In this document: one piece after another, positions 15,018-23,679 of the stretch | Numbering within the stretch: the stretch's first letter is position 1 | Layout: each line of letters opens with the position of its first letter | Position numbers and translations under genes: made by a program | Source: an uncultured Clostridium sp. | Lineage (GTDB): Bacteria > Bacillota > Clostridia > Lachnospirales > Lachnospiraceae | Reading direction: 5' to 3' | Assembly (NCBI GenBank): GCA_900547035.1 | Contig: URFM01000039.1 | Coordinates: 1-35,131, forward strand | Length of the DNA stretch: 35,131 bases | Notes under the pieces: generated by a model | The model's database searches: none | What the model was told of the DNA's origin: nothing | Seen by the model: the letters and a program-made list of their open reading frames with translations, nothing else

Positions 15018-15436
15018 GGATTGCTGGGGAAATTGTAGAATCCACTCATGGAGTCCATCACCTGATTGTACAGCTCATTGAGGTATGGGCCGAGAACCGG
15101 GTCCCTTAAAGCGTCGTAGTATTTCATCAGGATAAAGCAGATGAAGAAGGTAAGAGCCAGAGCAATGACAGAAAGAATGATTCCGACCGTAGCCTGGCGG
15201 GAAAAATGTTTTTCCTTGGATTCAGAAGCGTTCCGGGAAAGCAGGGCCAGGGTGATGCCGAAAATCCCAAAGGCTGCGCCGCTGGGAAAACAGCAGGAAA
15301 ATAGAACGCCTACAGCCCCGGTCAAAAGAGAGTAAACGCCCAGACGGTCCTCGCGGGAGGGGGGGACACGCCGGAGGGAAGGGTCCGGTCTGGAGTCGTT
15401 GTTGTAATAAGGATTTGTATTAGATGAATCATTCAT
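15011..15436 (-). CDS. Small membrane protein, DUF4190-like
   Basis: This 141-residue protein has a polar, Pro/Arg/Asn-rich N-terminus (1-32) and three probable membrane segments (about 33-48, 52-67 and 83-104). The middle run FGIFGITLALLSRN and the following VGIILSVIALALTF match the DUF4190 pattern. Function is unknown. The ribosome site before ATG 15436 is weak. It converges with the DUF2752 gene, and no terminator separates them, so they overlap at their 3' ends. Confidence 0.7.
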   Translation of the reverse strand: MNDSSNTNPYYNNDSRPDPSLRRVPPSREDRLGVYSLLTGAVGVLFSCCFPSGAAFGIFGITLALLSRNASESKEKHFSRQATVGIILSVIALALTFFICFILMKYYDALRDPVLGPYLNELYNQVMDSMSGFYNFPSNPQ

Positions 15437-15529
15437 AGTCGCTGTTTTGCTGCCTTTCAGTATTTTGCGCGTCTCAATGCATGTCTGCCTGCCGGAATAC
15501 AGCCTGCATGACCTGTTGGCGCTTGTATC

Positions 15530-15558
15530 ATTTTAGCATGAAAATACGGCGATGTCCA
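15530..15558 (-). promoter_or_regulatory. Promoter of the DUF4190-like gene
   Basis: On the minus strand, -35 TGGACA (15558-15553) lies 17 bases from -10 TAAAAT (15535-15530). The leader to ATG 15436 is about 85 bases. Confidence 0.5.
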
Positions 15559-15573
15559 GAAGGGCAGGCAATG

Positions 15574-15602
15574 TTGACAAAAAGTTCAATTCAGGATATA
15601 GT
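15574..15602 (+). promoter_or_regulatory. Promoter of the tex operon
   Basis: A perfect -35 TTGACA (15574-15579) and -10 TATAGT (15597-15602) have a 17-base spacer. It is divergent from the promoter at 15530-15558. Transcription would start near 15609, after which the start at 15642 fits better than 15618. Confidence 0.75.
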
Positions 15603-15641
15603 GAAATCTGAATCGAAATGGAAAAGGCAGGAACATTCACC

Positions 15642-17789
15642 ATGGATATCATAAAAGCACTGGCAGAGGAACTGAAAATCCGGGAGGGGCAGGTTCAGGC
15701 AGCGGTGAAGCTGATTGACGAGGGAAATACCATTCCCTTTATTGCCCGTTATCGCAAGGAAGCCACCGGTTCCTTAAATGACGAAATTTTGAGAAATTTG
15801 GACGAGCGTCTCCGCTATCTGAGAGGACTGGAGGAGCGCAAGGAGCAGGTCATAGGCGCCATAAGGGAGCAGGAGAAGCTAACGCCCGAACTGGAGAAGG
15901 ACATCCGGGCGGCGTCCACCCTGGTGGCGGTGGAGGACTTGTACCGTCCTTATAAACAGAAGCGCCGCACCAGAGCCATGATTGCCAAGGAGAAGGGGCT
16001 GGAGCCCCTGGCAGATTTGATTCTTCTTCAGATGACAAAAGAACCTCTGGAACGGTCGGCAGCCTCATATGTATCTGAAGAAAAGGGCGTGAAGACTTCC
16101 CAGGAGGCCATTGCGGGGGCTATGGACATTTTGGCGGAGCGTCTGTCCGATGATGCAGGCTGCCGCACCTACATTCGCGATCTTACCATGAAGGAGGGCT
16201 TCATCCGGTCCGAGGCGAAGGACGAGAAGGCCCAGACGGTCTATGAAATTTATTACCATTATCAGGAGCAGGTGAAAAAGGCGGCAGGCCACCGGATTCT
16301 GGCTATGAACCGGGGAGAGAGCGAGAAGGTTCTGACGGTAAAAATTCTGGCGCCGGAGGAGCAGATTTTATCTTATTTGGAACGTCAGCTGATTGCCCGG
16401 GAAAATCCTTATACTACCCCTGTGTTAAAAGCGGTGGCGGAGGACAGCTATCGCCGTCTCATCGGCCCCTCCATCGAGCGGGAGATTCGGAGCGCGCTGA
16501 CGGAGAAAGCGGAGGACGGAGCTATCCGGGTTTTTGCGAAAAATCTGGAGCAGCTTCTGATGCAGCCGCCCATTGCGGGCCAGGTGGTGCTGGGCTGGGA
16601 CCCTGCCTTCCGTACCGGCTGCAAGCTGGCAGTGGTGGACCCCACGGGAAAGGTGCTGGATACGGTGATCATTTACCCAACGGCTCCCCAGAAACGGGTG
16701 GAGGATGCGAAGAAGGTTCTCCGGGACCTGATTGCAAAGTATCACGTTTCCTTGATTTCCCTGGGAAATGGAACGGCCTCCCGGGAGTCGGAGCAGGTGA
16801 TTGTGGAGCTGTTAAAGGAAATTCCCCAGAAGGTCCGGTATGTGATTGTCAATGAGGCGGGGGCCTCCGTCTATTCCGCCAGCAAGCTGGCTACGGAGGA
16901 ATTCCCCACCTTCGACGTGGGACAGAGAAGCGCGGTCTCCATCGCCAGACGGCTTCAGGACCCATTGTCCGAGCTGGTGAAGATTGACCCCAAATCCATC
17001 GGAGTGGGACAGTATCAGCACGATATGAACCAGAAGCATCTGGGCGAGAGCCTGGAGGGCGTGGTGGAGGACTGTGTCAACAAGGTAGGAGTGGACTTAA
17101 ATACCGCCTCCGCCTCCCTTCTGGAGTATATTTCCGGCATCAATAAGGCGCTGGCAAAAAATATTGTGGCCTACCGGGAGGAACATGGAGCCTTCACCAA
17201 CCGGAAGCAGCTTTTAAAAGTGGCGAAACTGGGCCCCAAGGCCTTTGAGCAGTGCGCCGGATTTATGCGGATTTCTGGAGGGGAGAATCCTCTGGACGCT
17301 ACCAGCGTACATCCGGAAACCTACCAGGCGGCCACGGAACTTTTGGAAAAGCTGGGATTTTCCAGCCAGGATTTAAAAAGGGGCGGCCTTGCAGGCATTG
17401 GACGGAAAATCCGGGATTATAAGGCCATGGCTAAGGAGCTGGGAATCGGGGAGATTACCCTGCGGGATCTTGTGAGCGAGCTGGAAAAACCGGCCAGAGA
17501 CCCCAGAGACGAGATGCCCCGTCCCATTCTGCGTACCGACGTGATGGAGATGAAAGATTTAAAGCCCGGTATGGTGTTAAAGGGAACAGTGCGGAATGTT
17601 ATCGATTTCGGCGCCTTTGTGGACATCGGCGTTCATCAGGACGGTCTGGTCCACATTTCCCAGATGACGGACCGGTATATTAAACACCCGCTGGAAGCGG
17701 TCAGCGTAGGCGATGTGGTGGATGTGAAGGTTCTGGCGGTGGATTTGGATAAAAAGCGGATTTCTCTGACGATGAAGGGGTTGAAATAG
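15642..17789 (+). CDS. tex: Tex family S1 RNA-binding transcription accessory protein
   Basis: This protein of about 715 residues binds nucleic acid and acts on transcription in family members. The N-terminal helical part contains GNTIPFIARYRKEATGSL. A YqgF-like RNase H fold follows (about 318-430, with GWDPAFRTGCKLAVVD), then helix-hairpin-helix repeats (about 480-545) and a C-terminal S1 domain (about 638-711, GTVRNVIDFGAFVDIG). I chose ATG 15642 because AGGA lies 9 bases upstream; the in-frame ATG 15618 has no ribosome site. It ends exactly where tsaE begins, which indicates translational coupling. Confidence 0.93.
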   Translation: MDIIKALAEELKIREGQVQAAVKLIDEGNTIPFIARYRKEATGSLNDEILRNLDERLRYLRGLEERKEQVIGAIREQEKLTPELEKDIRAASTLVAVEDLYRPYKQKRRTRAMIAKEKGLEPLADLILLQMTKEPLERSAASYVSEEKGVKTSQEAIAGAMDILAERLSDDAGCRTYIRDLTMKEGFIRSEAKDEKAQTVYEIYYHYQEQVKKAAGHRILAMNRGESEKVLTVKILAPEEQILSYLERQLIARENPYTTPVLKAVAEDSYRRLIGPSIEREIRSALTEKAEDGAIRVFAKNLEQLLMQPPIAGQVVLGWDPAFRTGCKLAVVDPTGKVLDTVIIYPTAPQKRVEDAKKVLRDLIAKYHVSLISLGNGTASRESEQVIVELLKEIPQKVRYVIVNEAGASVYSASKLATEEFPTFDVGQRSAVSIARRLQDPLSELVKIDPKSIGVGQYQHDMNQKHLGESLEGVVEDCVNKVGVDLNTASASLLEYISGINKALAKNIVAYREEHGAFTNRKQLLKVAKLGPKAFEQCAGFMRISGGENPLDATSVHPETYQAATELLEKLGFSSQDLKRGGLAGIGRKIRDYKAMAKELGIGEITLRDLVSELEKPARDPRDEMPRPILRTDVMEMKDLKPGMVLKGTVRNVIDFGAFVDIGVHQDGLVHISQMTDRYIKHPLEAVSVGDVVDVKVLAVDLDKKRISLTMKGLK

Positions 17790-18257
17790 ATGGTTTATGA
17801 ATCAAATTCCTGGGAAGATACCTTTAACCTGGGAAAACGGCTGGGAGAAGCGGCCAGGGCCGGCCAGGTCTACTGCCTGGACGGGGACCTGGGGGTGGGG
17901 AAAACCGTATTTACCCAGGGATTTGCCCAGGGACTTGGCATTGAAGAACCGGTGGGCAGCCCTACCTTTACCATTGTACAGCAGTATGATGAGGGGAGAA
18001 TGCCTTTGTGGCATTTTGACGTGTACCGCATCGGCGATATCAGCGAAATGGATGAGATTGGCTGGGAAGACTGCTTCTACGGGGAGGGAGTCTGCCTGGT
18101 GGAATGGTCCTCACGGATTGAGGACCTGCTGCCGGAGGACGCTGTGCGTATCACCATTGAAAAAGACCTGGAGCGGGGGTTCGACTACCGGCGCATTGAA
18201 GTCGTAGGATTGGAGCTTCCGGGGTCAGATTCGGAAACGGAAGGTTGGCAGAGATGA
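17790..18257 (+). CDS. tsaE: t6A biosynthesis ATPase TsaE
   Basis: This 155-residue ATPase supports the TsaB-TsaD complex, which adds threonylcarbamoyl to A37 of ANN-decoding tRNAs. The P-loop GDLGVGKT is at residues 32-39, with SPTFTIVQQY and HFDVYRI typical of the family and VEWSSRIEDLLPED near the C-terminus. It starts in the base after the tex stop codon and overlaps tsaB by ATGA, so translation is tightly coupled on both sides. Confidence 0.94.
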   Translation: MVYESNSWEDTFNLGKRLGEAARAGQVYCLDGDLGVGKTVFTQGFAQGLGIEEPVGSPTFTIVQQYDEGRMPLWHFDVYRIGDISEMDEIGWEDCFYGEGVCLVEWSSRIEDLLPEDAVRITIEKDLERGFDYRRIEVVGLELPGSDSETEGWQR

Positions 18258-19006
18258 GAATACTTGGAATTGAGAGTTCCGCCCTGGTGGCAAGTGTTGC
18301 CCTGGTGACGGACGATATATTGACGGCGGAGTATACGGTGGATTTTAAGAAGACCCACTCCCAGACCCTGCTGCCTATGATTGATGAGGTGGCGCGGATG
18401 CTGGAGCTGGATTTGAATACCATTGACGCTATCGCGGTAGCTGGTGGGCCTGGCTCTTTTACAGGCCTTCGCATCGGCGCAGCAACGGCCAAGGGGCTGG
18501 GGCTGGCTCTGGAAAAGCCCTTGATTCATGTGCCGACGGTGGACGCCCTGGCCTACAATCTGTGGGGGGCGAAAGAGCTGGTCTGCCCGATCATGGACGC
18601 CAGGCGCAGGCAGGTCTACACCGGCCTGTATCGGATGAACCCGGAGATGGAAACTCAGATGGAGCAGACGGCCATGGATGCCGGTAAGCTGGCCCAGCTT
18701 TTAAATGACAGGGGAGAAGGAGTCATATTCCTGGGAGACGGTGTACCGGTCTACCGTTCTCTTTTGGATGAACAGCTGACGGTACCCCACTTTTTCGCTC
18801 CGGCCCATCTGAACCGGCAGCGGGCCTCCGCTGTGGCTGCCCTTGGAAAGCTGGCCATGGAGCGGGGAGGACGCCATGAAGGTTCCTTCCTGGTTTCGTC
18901 GGATGACTTTGAGCCGGATTATCTGAGAAAGCCCCAGGCGGAACGGGAGCGAGAGGCAAGATTGAGTCCTGAAGGAGCCGCGGGAAAACTTCCGGGGGAT
19001 GCCTAA
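18254..19006 (+). CDS. tsaB: t6A biosynthesis protein TsaB
   Basis: This 250-residue protein is an inactive paralogue and partner of TsaD. The ASKHA fold begins with ILGIESSALVASVALV, and the family motif GGPGSFTGLRIGAATAKGL follows at about 60-78. DARRRQVYTGLY is also characteristic. ATG 18254 overlaps the tsaE stop (ATGA), which makes this start firm; a TTG at 18245 is not needed. The rimI gene follows with a small gap. Confidence 0.94.
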   Translation: MRILGIESSALVASVALVTDDILTAEYTVDFKKTHSQTLLPMIDEVARMLELDLNTIDAIAVAGGPGSFTGLRIGAATAKGLGLALEKPLIHVPTVDALAYNLWGAKELVCPIMDARRRQVYTGLYRMNPEMETQMEQTAMDAGKLAQLLNDRGEGVIFLGDGVPVYRSLLDEQLTVPHFFAPAHLNRQRASAVAALGKLAMERGGRHEGSFLVSSDDFEPDYLRKPQAEREREARLSPEGAAGKLPGDA

Positions 19007-19031
19007 AGACAGGAAAAGGAGAGATGGAAGG

Positions 19032-19481
19032 ATGAAGCTGCTGGGAGAAGTGCGCCCCATGACAGCCGCGGACCTGGAAGGGGTGGCCCGTTTGGAAGCG
19101 GTCTGTTTTTCGGAAAGCTGGTCCGAAAACCTGCTTCGTTCCGGACTGGACTGCAGTCTGGATACCTATCTGGTTTATGCCCTGGAAGGACAGGTGGTGG
19201 GATACTGCGTGTTCCGCAGTCTGGGAGATGAGGGAGAACTTCAGAGGATTGCGGTGGAGCCGGAATCTCAGGGCCAGGGAATCGCCAGGAAACTGATGGA
19301 AGCGATGGCGACCATTGCCAGAATGAAGGGGGTCCGCCAGATGTCCCTGGAGGTCCGGGAAAGCAACAGGAGGGCTAGAAACCTTTATGAATCCTGCGGT
19401 TTCAGCCAGGAGGCGGTGCGGAGGGGATATTACCACAATCCCAAAGAAGACGCTCTGATTATGTGGAACCGGCAGATATGA
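19032..19481 (+). CDS. rimI: Ribosomal-protein-alanine N-acetyltransferase RimI-like
   Basis: This 149-residue GNAT enzyme would acetylate a protein N-terminus, in E. coli that of ribosomal protein S18. The acetyl-CoA loop QGQGIARKLM and the late motif NRRARNLYESCGF are present, and the C-terminal YYHNPKEDALIM matches RimI. I chose ATG 19032 with AAGGAG at 19016-19021; an in-frame ATG at 18999, overlapping tsaB, has only a badly spaced G run. The position after tsaB is the classic arrangement. Confidence 0.9.
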   Translation: MKLLGEVRPMTAADLEGVARLEAVCFSESWSENLLRSGLDCSLDTYLVYALEGQVVGYCVFRSLGDEGELQRIAVEPESQGQGIARKLMEAMATIARMKGVRQMSLEVRESNRRARNLYESCGFSQEAVRRGYYHNPKEDALIMWNRQI

Positions 19482-19522
19482 AAGAATTACCACTTAAAAA
19501 CGACATATTTTGCGTATATAAT

Positions 19523-19554
19523 GGAGAGGAATCAGAGGTTCCTCTCCTGTTTTT
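19523..19554 (+). terminator. Terminator after the tex-rimI operon
   Basis: GGAGAGGAA (19523-19531) pairs perfectly with TTCCTCTCC (19539-19547) and is followed by TGTTTTT. A TATAAT sequence stands immediately before it (19517-19522) but without a matching -35, so I do not call a promoter. Confidence 0.85.
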
Positions 19555-19637
19555 GTGCGGTAAGCCCACCGGGAACAGCAAGGGGCTTCCCCTGAAGGAA
19601 AAGGAGAGAATGATTAAAAGAAAGGCGAGGGTAATTC

Positions 19638-19880
19638 ATGAGAAAATACACGAAGAACGGGCAGCTGGAAACGGTAATCTGCAACTGCTGCGGAAAGAAA
19701 CTGATTGTAGACAAGGGCATTTTGCGGGAGGGCTGTATTTCTGTCAATCATCAATGGGACTATTTTTCCGAAAAGGACGGGGAGATTCACCGCTTTGACC
19801 TGTGCGAAAGCTGCTATGACCAGATGCGGGCCCAGTTCACCATCGATGTGGAAGTGGAGGAGCAGGTGGAGTTGCTGTAG
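19638..19880 (+). CDS. Small zinc-ribbon protein of unknown function
   Basis: This 80-residue protein has two cysteine pairs, CNCC (Cys15, Cys17, Cys18) and CESC (Cys56, Cys59), spaced as in a zinc ribbon. Between them lies a hydrophilic stretch with NHQWDYFSEKDG, and the C-terminus is acidic (about 70-78). ATG 19638 follows GAGG. I think this family is common in Lachnospiraceae, but I cannot give a function. The overlapping frame 19463-19798 lacks these features and is rejected. A strong terminator follows, so the gene is probably monocistronic or read through from rimI. Confidence 0.8.
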   Translation: MRKYTKNGQLETVICNCCGKKLIVDKGILREGCISVNHQWDYFSEKDGEIHRFDLCESCYDQMRAQFTIDVEVEEQVELL

Positions 19881-19900
19881 GGCGTTTCAGAGTCGGATAA

Positions 19901-19952
19901 AAAAGGATTCATCCCAGGCCGGGAGAGAGGGGCTTGGGATGGGTCCTTTTTT
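19901..19952 (+). terminator. Strong terminator after the zinc-ribbon gene
   Basis: AAAAGGATTCATCCCAGGCC (19901-19920) pairs with the segment ending TGGGATGGGTCCTTTT (to 19950) with few mismatches, followed by more Ts. Confidence 0.85.
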
Positions 19953-19983
19953 GCATAATATGGACGGAATTTTCTTATTCGTT

Positions 19984-20038
19984 AGATAATAGTTATCTGA
20001 AATTAATATAAGTGTGATAATCGCAATTGTGTTAAAAT
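19984..20038 (+). promoter_or_regulatory. Candidate operator and weak promoter of the peptide importer/hydrolase operon
   Basis: A perfect dyad AGATAA-N3-TTATCT lies at 19984-19998. A TAAAAT -10 sequence at 20033-20038 has no good -35. A dyad about 50 bases upstream of the start point and a poor -35 are what an activator-dependent promoter looks like. The LysR-type gene at 30296-31228 is the obvious candidate. The start codon is about 90 bases further on. Confidence 0.45.
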
Positions 20039-20131
20039 AGATCCAAACTTTTTTGCTGTGAGGTATTACAGTAAGAAAATAAATGTCTCATGGGAATAAG
20101 GTAGGAAAAAGGATAAAAGGAGGATTGCTGA

Positions 20132-21697
20132 ATGAAAAAATGGAAACGTGTATTGGCGGCAGTATTGGCGGCAGCAATGACAATGGGTATGCTGACGGGA
20201 TGTTCCGGGGGCTCCTCGAGTTCTGGTGAAACGGCGGCAGAGGGAGAAAGTGCTTCTGCATCCAGCGGGGGAAGTCATGGAGATACTTTGAGAGTGGCTC
20301 TTACCAGTGAACCTCCCTCTTTGACCACCTGTGATCATGACTCTTTAATCTCGGTGGGAATGAATATGCTTACCTATAATGGCCTTGTCCGGATCGACAA
20401 TGCCACTTTGATGCCGGAATTAGACCTGGCCTCTGAATATACGGTAGAAAATGATGTGGATTGGATTTTTAAACTGAAAGAAGGGGTGAAATTCCATAAT
20501 GGCGAGGAGATGACCTCGGCTGATGTGGTGGCAAGCCTGGAATATGCAAAATCCATTCCCGGTTCCGCGATTTACACCAACAATTTCGCGAATATCGAGG
20601 CTGTGGATGACTATACGGTAAAGATTACGACGCCTCAGCCCTATGCGGGACTGTTGTATGATCTGGGATATCATTACAACTGGATTGTTCCTAAATCTCT
20701 TCTGGATTCCGGCAATGACTTTAATGAGAATCCCATTGGAACCGGACCCTACAAGCTGGTGGAATGGGTTTCCGGTACCAGCCTGACTTTTGAGGCTTTT
20801 GACGAATATTTCGATACGGAACGGGCCGCGAAGATTAAAAATCTGGAATTTTCGATTATTCCGGAAGGTGTATCCAGAGCCATTGCCCTCGAGGCAGGAG
20901 AAATTGACTTTGTGTGGGAGACCAATGGAGCGGATGCGGCCAGTCTGATGGACAATCCCAATGTGGTGGTAGAGGAAGTCAACAGTGTTGACAATGTGAT
21001 GTTGTTCTTCAATATTGATAATCCACCCTTTGATGATGTCAACTTGAGAAACGCCATTGCCTGCGCGATTAATCGTGACGATATTATCCAGGGAGCACTG
21101 AACGGCTATGGCCTGGCAAACTATTCCGTTATTGCCCAAGGACTGTGGGGCTCCACAGAGAAGGATGCGTTGACTTACGATCTGGACAAGGCAAAAGAAT
21201 ATCTGGCAGCCTGGGGCGGAGATCCCAGTACCGTGAATCTGCCGATTTTGGTAACCAATGAAACCAGAGTTGCCATTGCTACCATTATTCAGAGCAATCT
21301 GGCGGAACTCGGAATCAATGTTACGGTAGAAAGCAGAGATACAGCTGCATACTTTGAGCAGTGGGAGCGGGGAGATTACGTGGCTTTGATCGCTTCCTGG
21401 TCGCCCTCCAACTCCCTTACATATGTGCAGAGATTCCACTCTGACCGCAGAAAAGGAAATCCGGGCGCGCTCAATGATCCGGAAGTGGATGCATTGGTTC
21501 TGGAAGCTCAGTCCACACTGGATGACGATGCAAGACTGGCTCTGATTGAAGAGATTGTAAGCCGCGTTAATCAACAGTCGCCTCAGATTTCCCTTTATCA
21601 GTCCGTTTGGCTGAGAGCTTACAACAAGGATTTGAAAGGCGTCGTTTGCAGCGGAACCGGATATACCAGCTACAATGAGATGTACTGGGAAGAGTAA
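20132..21697 (+). CDS. Lipoprotein substrate-binding protein, dipeptide/oligopeptide (family 5) type
   Basis: This 521-residue extracellular receptor belongs to a DppA/OppA-type importer. The signal sequence ends in a lipobox LTGC (Cys24), with a Ser/Gly/Glu linker after it. The mature part opens with TLRVALTSEPPSLTTCDHDS and contains the family-5 pattern WIFKLKEGVKFHNGEEMTSADVVASLEYAK at about 112-140 and IGTGPYKLVEW near 204. Length is usual. ATG 20132 has AGGAGG upstream. A terminator-like hairpin separates it from the permease genes, so it is probably made in excess. The ligand is unknown; the neighbouring hydrolases suggest acylated, carbamoylated or D-amino-acid-containing peptides. Confidence 0.92.
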   Translation: MKKWKRVLAAVLAAAMTMGMLTGCSGGSSSSGETAAEGESASASSGGSHGDTLRVALTSEPPSLTTCDHDSLISVGMNMLTYNGLVRIDNATLMPELDLASEYTVENDVDWIFKLKEGVKFHNGEEMTSADVVASLEYAKSIPGSAIYTNNFANIEAVDDYTVKITTPQPYAGLLYDLGYHYNWIVPKSLLDSGNDFNENPIGTGPYKLVEWVSGTSLTFEAFDEYFDTERAAKIKNLEFSIIPEGVSRAIALEAGEIDFVWETNGADAASLMDNPNVVVEEVNSVDNVMLFFNIDNPPFDDVNLRNAIACAINRDDIIQGALNGYGLANYSVIAQGLWGSTEKDALTYDLDKAKEYLAAWGGDPSTVNLPILVTNETRVAIATIIQSNLAELGINVTVESRDTAAYFEQWERGDYVALIASWSPSNSLTYVQRFHSDRRKGNPGALNDPEVDALVLEAQSTLDDDARLALIEEIVSRVNQQSPQISLYQSVWLRAYNKDLKGVVCSGTGYTSYNEMYWEE

Positions 21698-21742
21698 GAC
21701 GGAAAACAGAGCAGTAATATAAAATCTCATCAAACGGCAAGG

Positions 21743-21784
21743 GCGCTGCAACCAGGGGGAAACTCTGCCTGGTGCAGCGCTTTT
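21743..21784 (+). terminator. Attenuating terminator between binding protein and permeases
   Basis: GCGCTGCA (21743-21750) and CCAGG (21752-21756) pair with CCTGG (21768-21772) and TGCAGCGC (21773-21780), with a short TTTT after. The T run is short, so some read-through to the permease genes is expected. Confidence 0.75.
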
Positions 21785-21841
21785 GCATGTTAGAAGCACC
21801 TTGTCTTTAGGTGTTTGTGCAAGCTTACAGTAGGAGGATTT

Positions 21842-22771
21842 ATGGTCAAATACATAATACGAAGACTGATCGCAATGATTCCGGTAGTAATAGGAATTAC
21901 ATTTTTAGTATTTATGATTATGCAACTGGCACCAGGAGATCCGGTTCGTATGATCTTGGGTGACAGCGCAGAGCCAGAAGCAATCGAGGCGATGCGGGAA
22001 GAAATGGGACTAAATGATCCGGTTCTGGTTCAATATGGCCGCTATATGGTGAATCTTCTTCATGGGGACATGGGGACCTCTTATACCAATCAACGACCAG
22101 TTGCACATGAGGTTTTCAGCCGGGTGCCTGCAACTTTCGAGCTGGCGCTTGTGTCGGCTGTAGTATCGATTTTGATTGCTATTCCGCTGGGAGTGGTTGC
22201 CGCGGTTAAACAGAATACGCTGTTTGATAACCTCAGTATGGTTTTGTCCCTAGTAGGAATTTCAATGCCTGCTTTCTGGCTGGCATTGATGCTTATGTTG
22301 GTGTTTTCGCTGCGTTTAGGATGGTTCCCGGTTCAGGGAAACAGTGATGGCTGGAGATCTTTTGTCCTACCATCAATTGCCATCGGATTTATGAATATGG
22401 CAGCGATTGCCAGGACTACCCGCTCCTCCATGCTGGAGACGATCCGCCAGGATTATATCCGTACAGCCAGATCCAAGGGGATTTCCGAAGGGGAAGTAAT
22501 TATGCACCATGCCTTCGGTAACGCCTTGATACCTACAATCACAGTGGTTGGCGTGCAGCTGGGCGGTCTTCTCGGGGGCGCGGTCCTGACGGAGACGGTA
22601 TTTGCCTGGCCGGGACTTGGAAGATTGATGGTTCAGGCTGTAAATGGCCGGGATGTACCAGTTGTAATGGGATGTATCGTAATTTTGAGCATTGGTTTTT
22701 CAATTGTAAACCTGATTGTGGATTTGGCTTATGGATTCATTGATCCCAGAGTACGGACCATGTATCATTAG
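21842..22771 (+). CDS. Dipeptide-type ABC transporter permease (DppB-like)
   Basis: This 309-residue inner-membrane subunit starts at ATG 21842 behind AGGAGG; the in-frame extension to 21815 is not needed. The N-terminus MVKYIIRRLIAMIPVVIGIT is the usual first helix of DppB/OppB proteins. Conserved features include QLAPGDPVR, the long loop with LGLNDP-like GLNDPVLVQYGRY, and the EAA loop RQDYIRTARSKGISE. About six membrane helices are visible. Fourteen bases separate it from the next permease. Confidence 0.93.
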   Translation: MVKYIIRRLIAMIPVVIGITFLVFMIMQLAPGDPVRMILGDSAEPEAIEAMREEMGLNDPVLVQYGRYMVNLLHGDMGTSYTNQRPVAHEVFSRVPATFELALVSAVVSILIAIPLGVVAAVKQNTLFDNLSMVLSLVGISMPAFWLALMLMLVFSLRLGWFPVQGNSDGWRSFVLPSIAIGFMNMAAIARTTRSSMLETIRQDYIRTARSKGISEGEVIMHHAFGNALIPTITVVGVQLGGLLGGAVLTETVFAWPGLGRLMVQAVNGRDVPVVMGCIVILSIGFSIVNLIVDLAYGFIDPRVRTMYH

Positions 22772-22785
22772 ACGGGAGGCGGAGT

Positions 22786-23670
22786 ATGAAAGTACAGAAA
22801 GAAAATACGCAGAATCTTGGAGTAAAGCGCAGCCTGTTTTATGATACATGGCTGAGACTTTTGAAAAATAAAGCAGCAGTGACAGGATTAGTATTTATGG
22901 TTTTGCTGATCCTGGTAGCAATTTTTGCAGATTTTCTCTATGATTATGACACGGAAGTGATTGCTCAAAATATTCAGGAAAGACTAATTGAGCCATGTCT
23001 TGCCCATCCTTTCGGAACGGATGAGTTTGGCAGAGACCTTTTGGCAAGGATCGTTCACGGGAGCCGAATGTCTTTAATCGTGAGCTTTAGTTCGGTTGCT
23101 ATTTCTTTGACCATCGGAGGCCTTTTAGGAGCTGTTTCCGGATATTATGGGGGAAGAATCGACGATATCATTATGCGAATTACAGATATTCTTTTGGCTA
23201 TTCCTATGACGTTGTTTGCTATCGTAATCGTAGCGGCGTTGGGAGCAAATACACGGAATCTGGCATTAGCGCTGGCAGCTTCTTCTGTTCCGATTTTTGC
23301 CAGAATTGTCCGCGGCTCTGTGATTACGGTGAGGGATGTGGAGTACGTGGAGGCCGCCAGGGCCATCGGAGCCACTAACCGGGTGATTATTGCCCGGCAT
23401 ATTCTTCCAAACTGTCTGGCGCCTATTATTGTTCAGGTGACTTTGAGAATTGCCACGGCGATTTACAATACGGCGGCCTTGTCCTTTTTGGGAATGGGCG
23501 TACAGGCTCCTGCCCCTGAATGGGGAGGACTGCTGTCAAGCGGGAGAACCTATATCCGGGATTACAGCTATTTATCAATTATTCCTGGGATCGCGATTAT
23601 GCTGACGGTGTTGGCTTTGAATCTTTTGGGTGACGGTTTAAGAGATGCACTGGATCCCAGACTAAAATAG
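22786..23670 (+). CDS. Dipeptide-type ABC transporter permease (DppC-like)
   Basis: The partner permease, 294 residues. The N-terminal region SLFYDTWLRLLKNKAAVTGL leads into helix 1. HPFGTDEFGRDLLARIVHGS is the hallmark of the DppC/OppC family, and the EAA loop is VEYVEAARAIGATNRVII. The end, DGLRDALDPRLK, is also typical. ATG 22786 has GGGAGG. Nine bases separate it from the first ATPase. Confidence 0.94.
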   Translation: MKVQKENTQNLGVKRSLFYDTWLRLLKNKAAVTGLVFMVLLILVAIFADFLYDYDTEVIAQNIQERLIEPCLAHPFGTDEFGRDLLARIVHGSRMSLIVSFSSVAISLTIGGLLGAVSGYYGGRIDDIIMRITDILLAIPMTLFAIVIVAALGANTRNLALALAASSVPIFARIVRGSVITVRDVEYVEAARAIGATNRVIIARHILPNCLAPIIVQVTLRIATAIYNTAALSFLGMGVQAPAPEWGGLLSSGRTYIRDYSYLSIIPGIAIMLTVLALNLLGDGLRDALDPRLK

Positions 23671-23679
23671 GAGGATCTC

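Noticed and set aside
19463..19798. 111-residue plus-strand frame between rimI and the zinc-ribbon gene
   Set aside because: It runs through the terminator at 19523-19554 and overlaps the better-supported zinc-ribbon gene, which has a ribosome site and paired cysteines.
20420..21799. 459-residue minus-strand open frame opposite the binding protein
   Set aside because: It is antisense to a clear family-5 binding protein, has no ribosome site, and its translation shows no recognisable domain.
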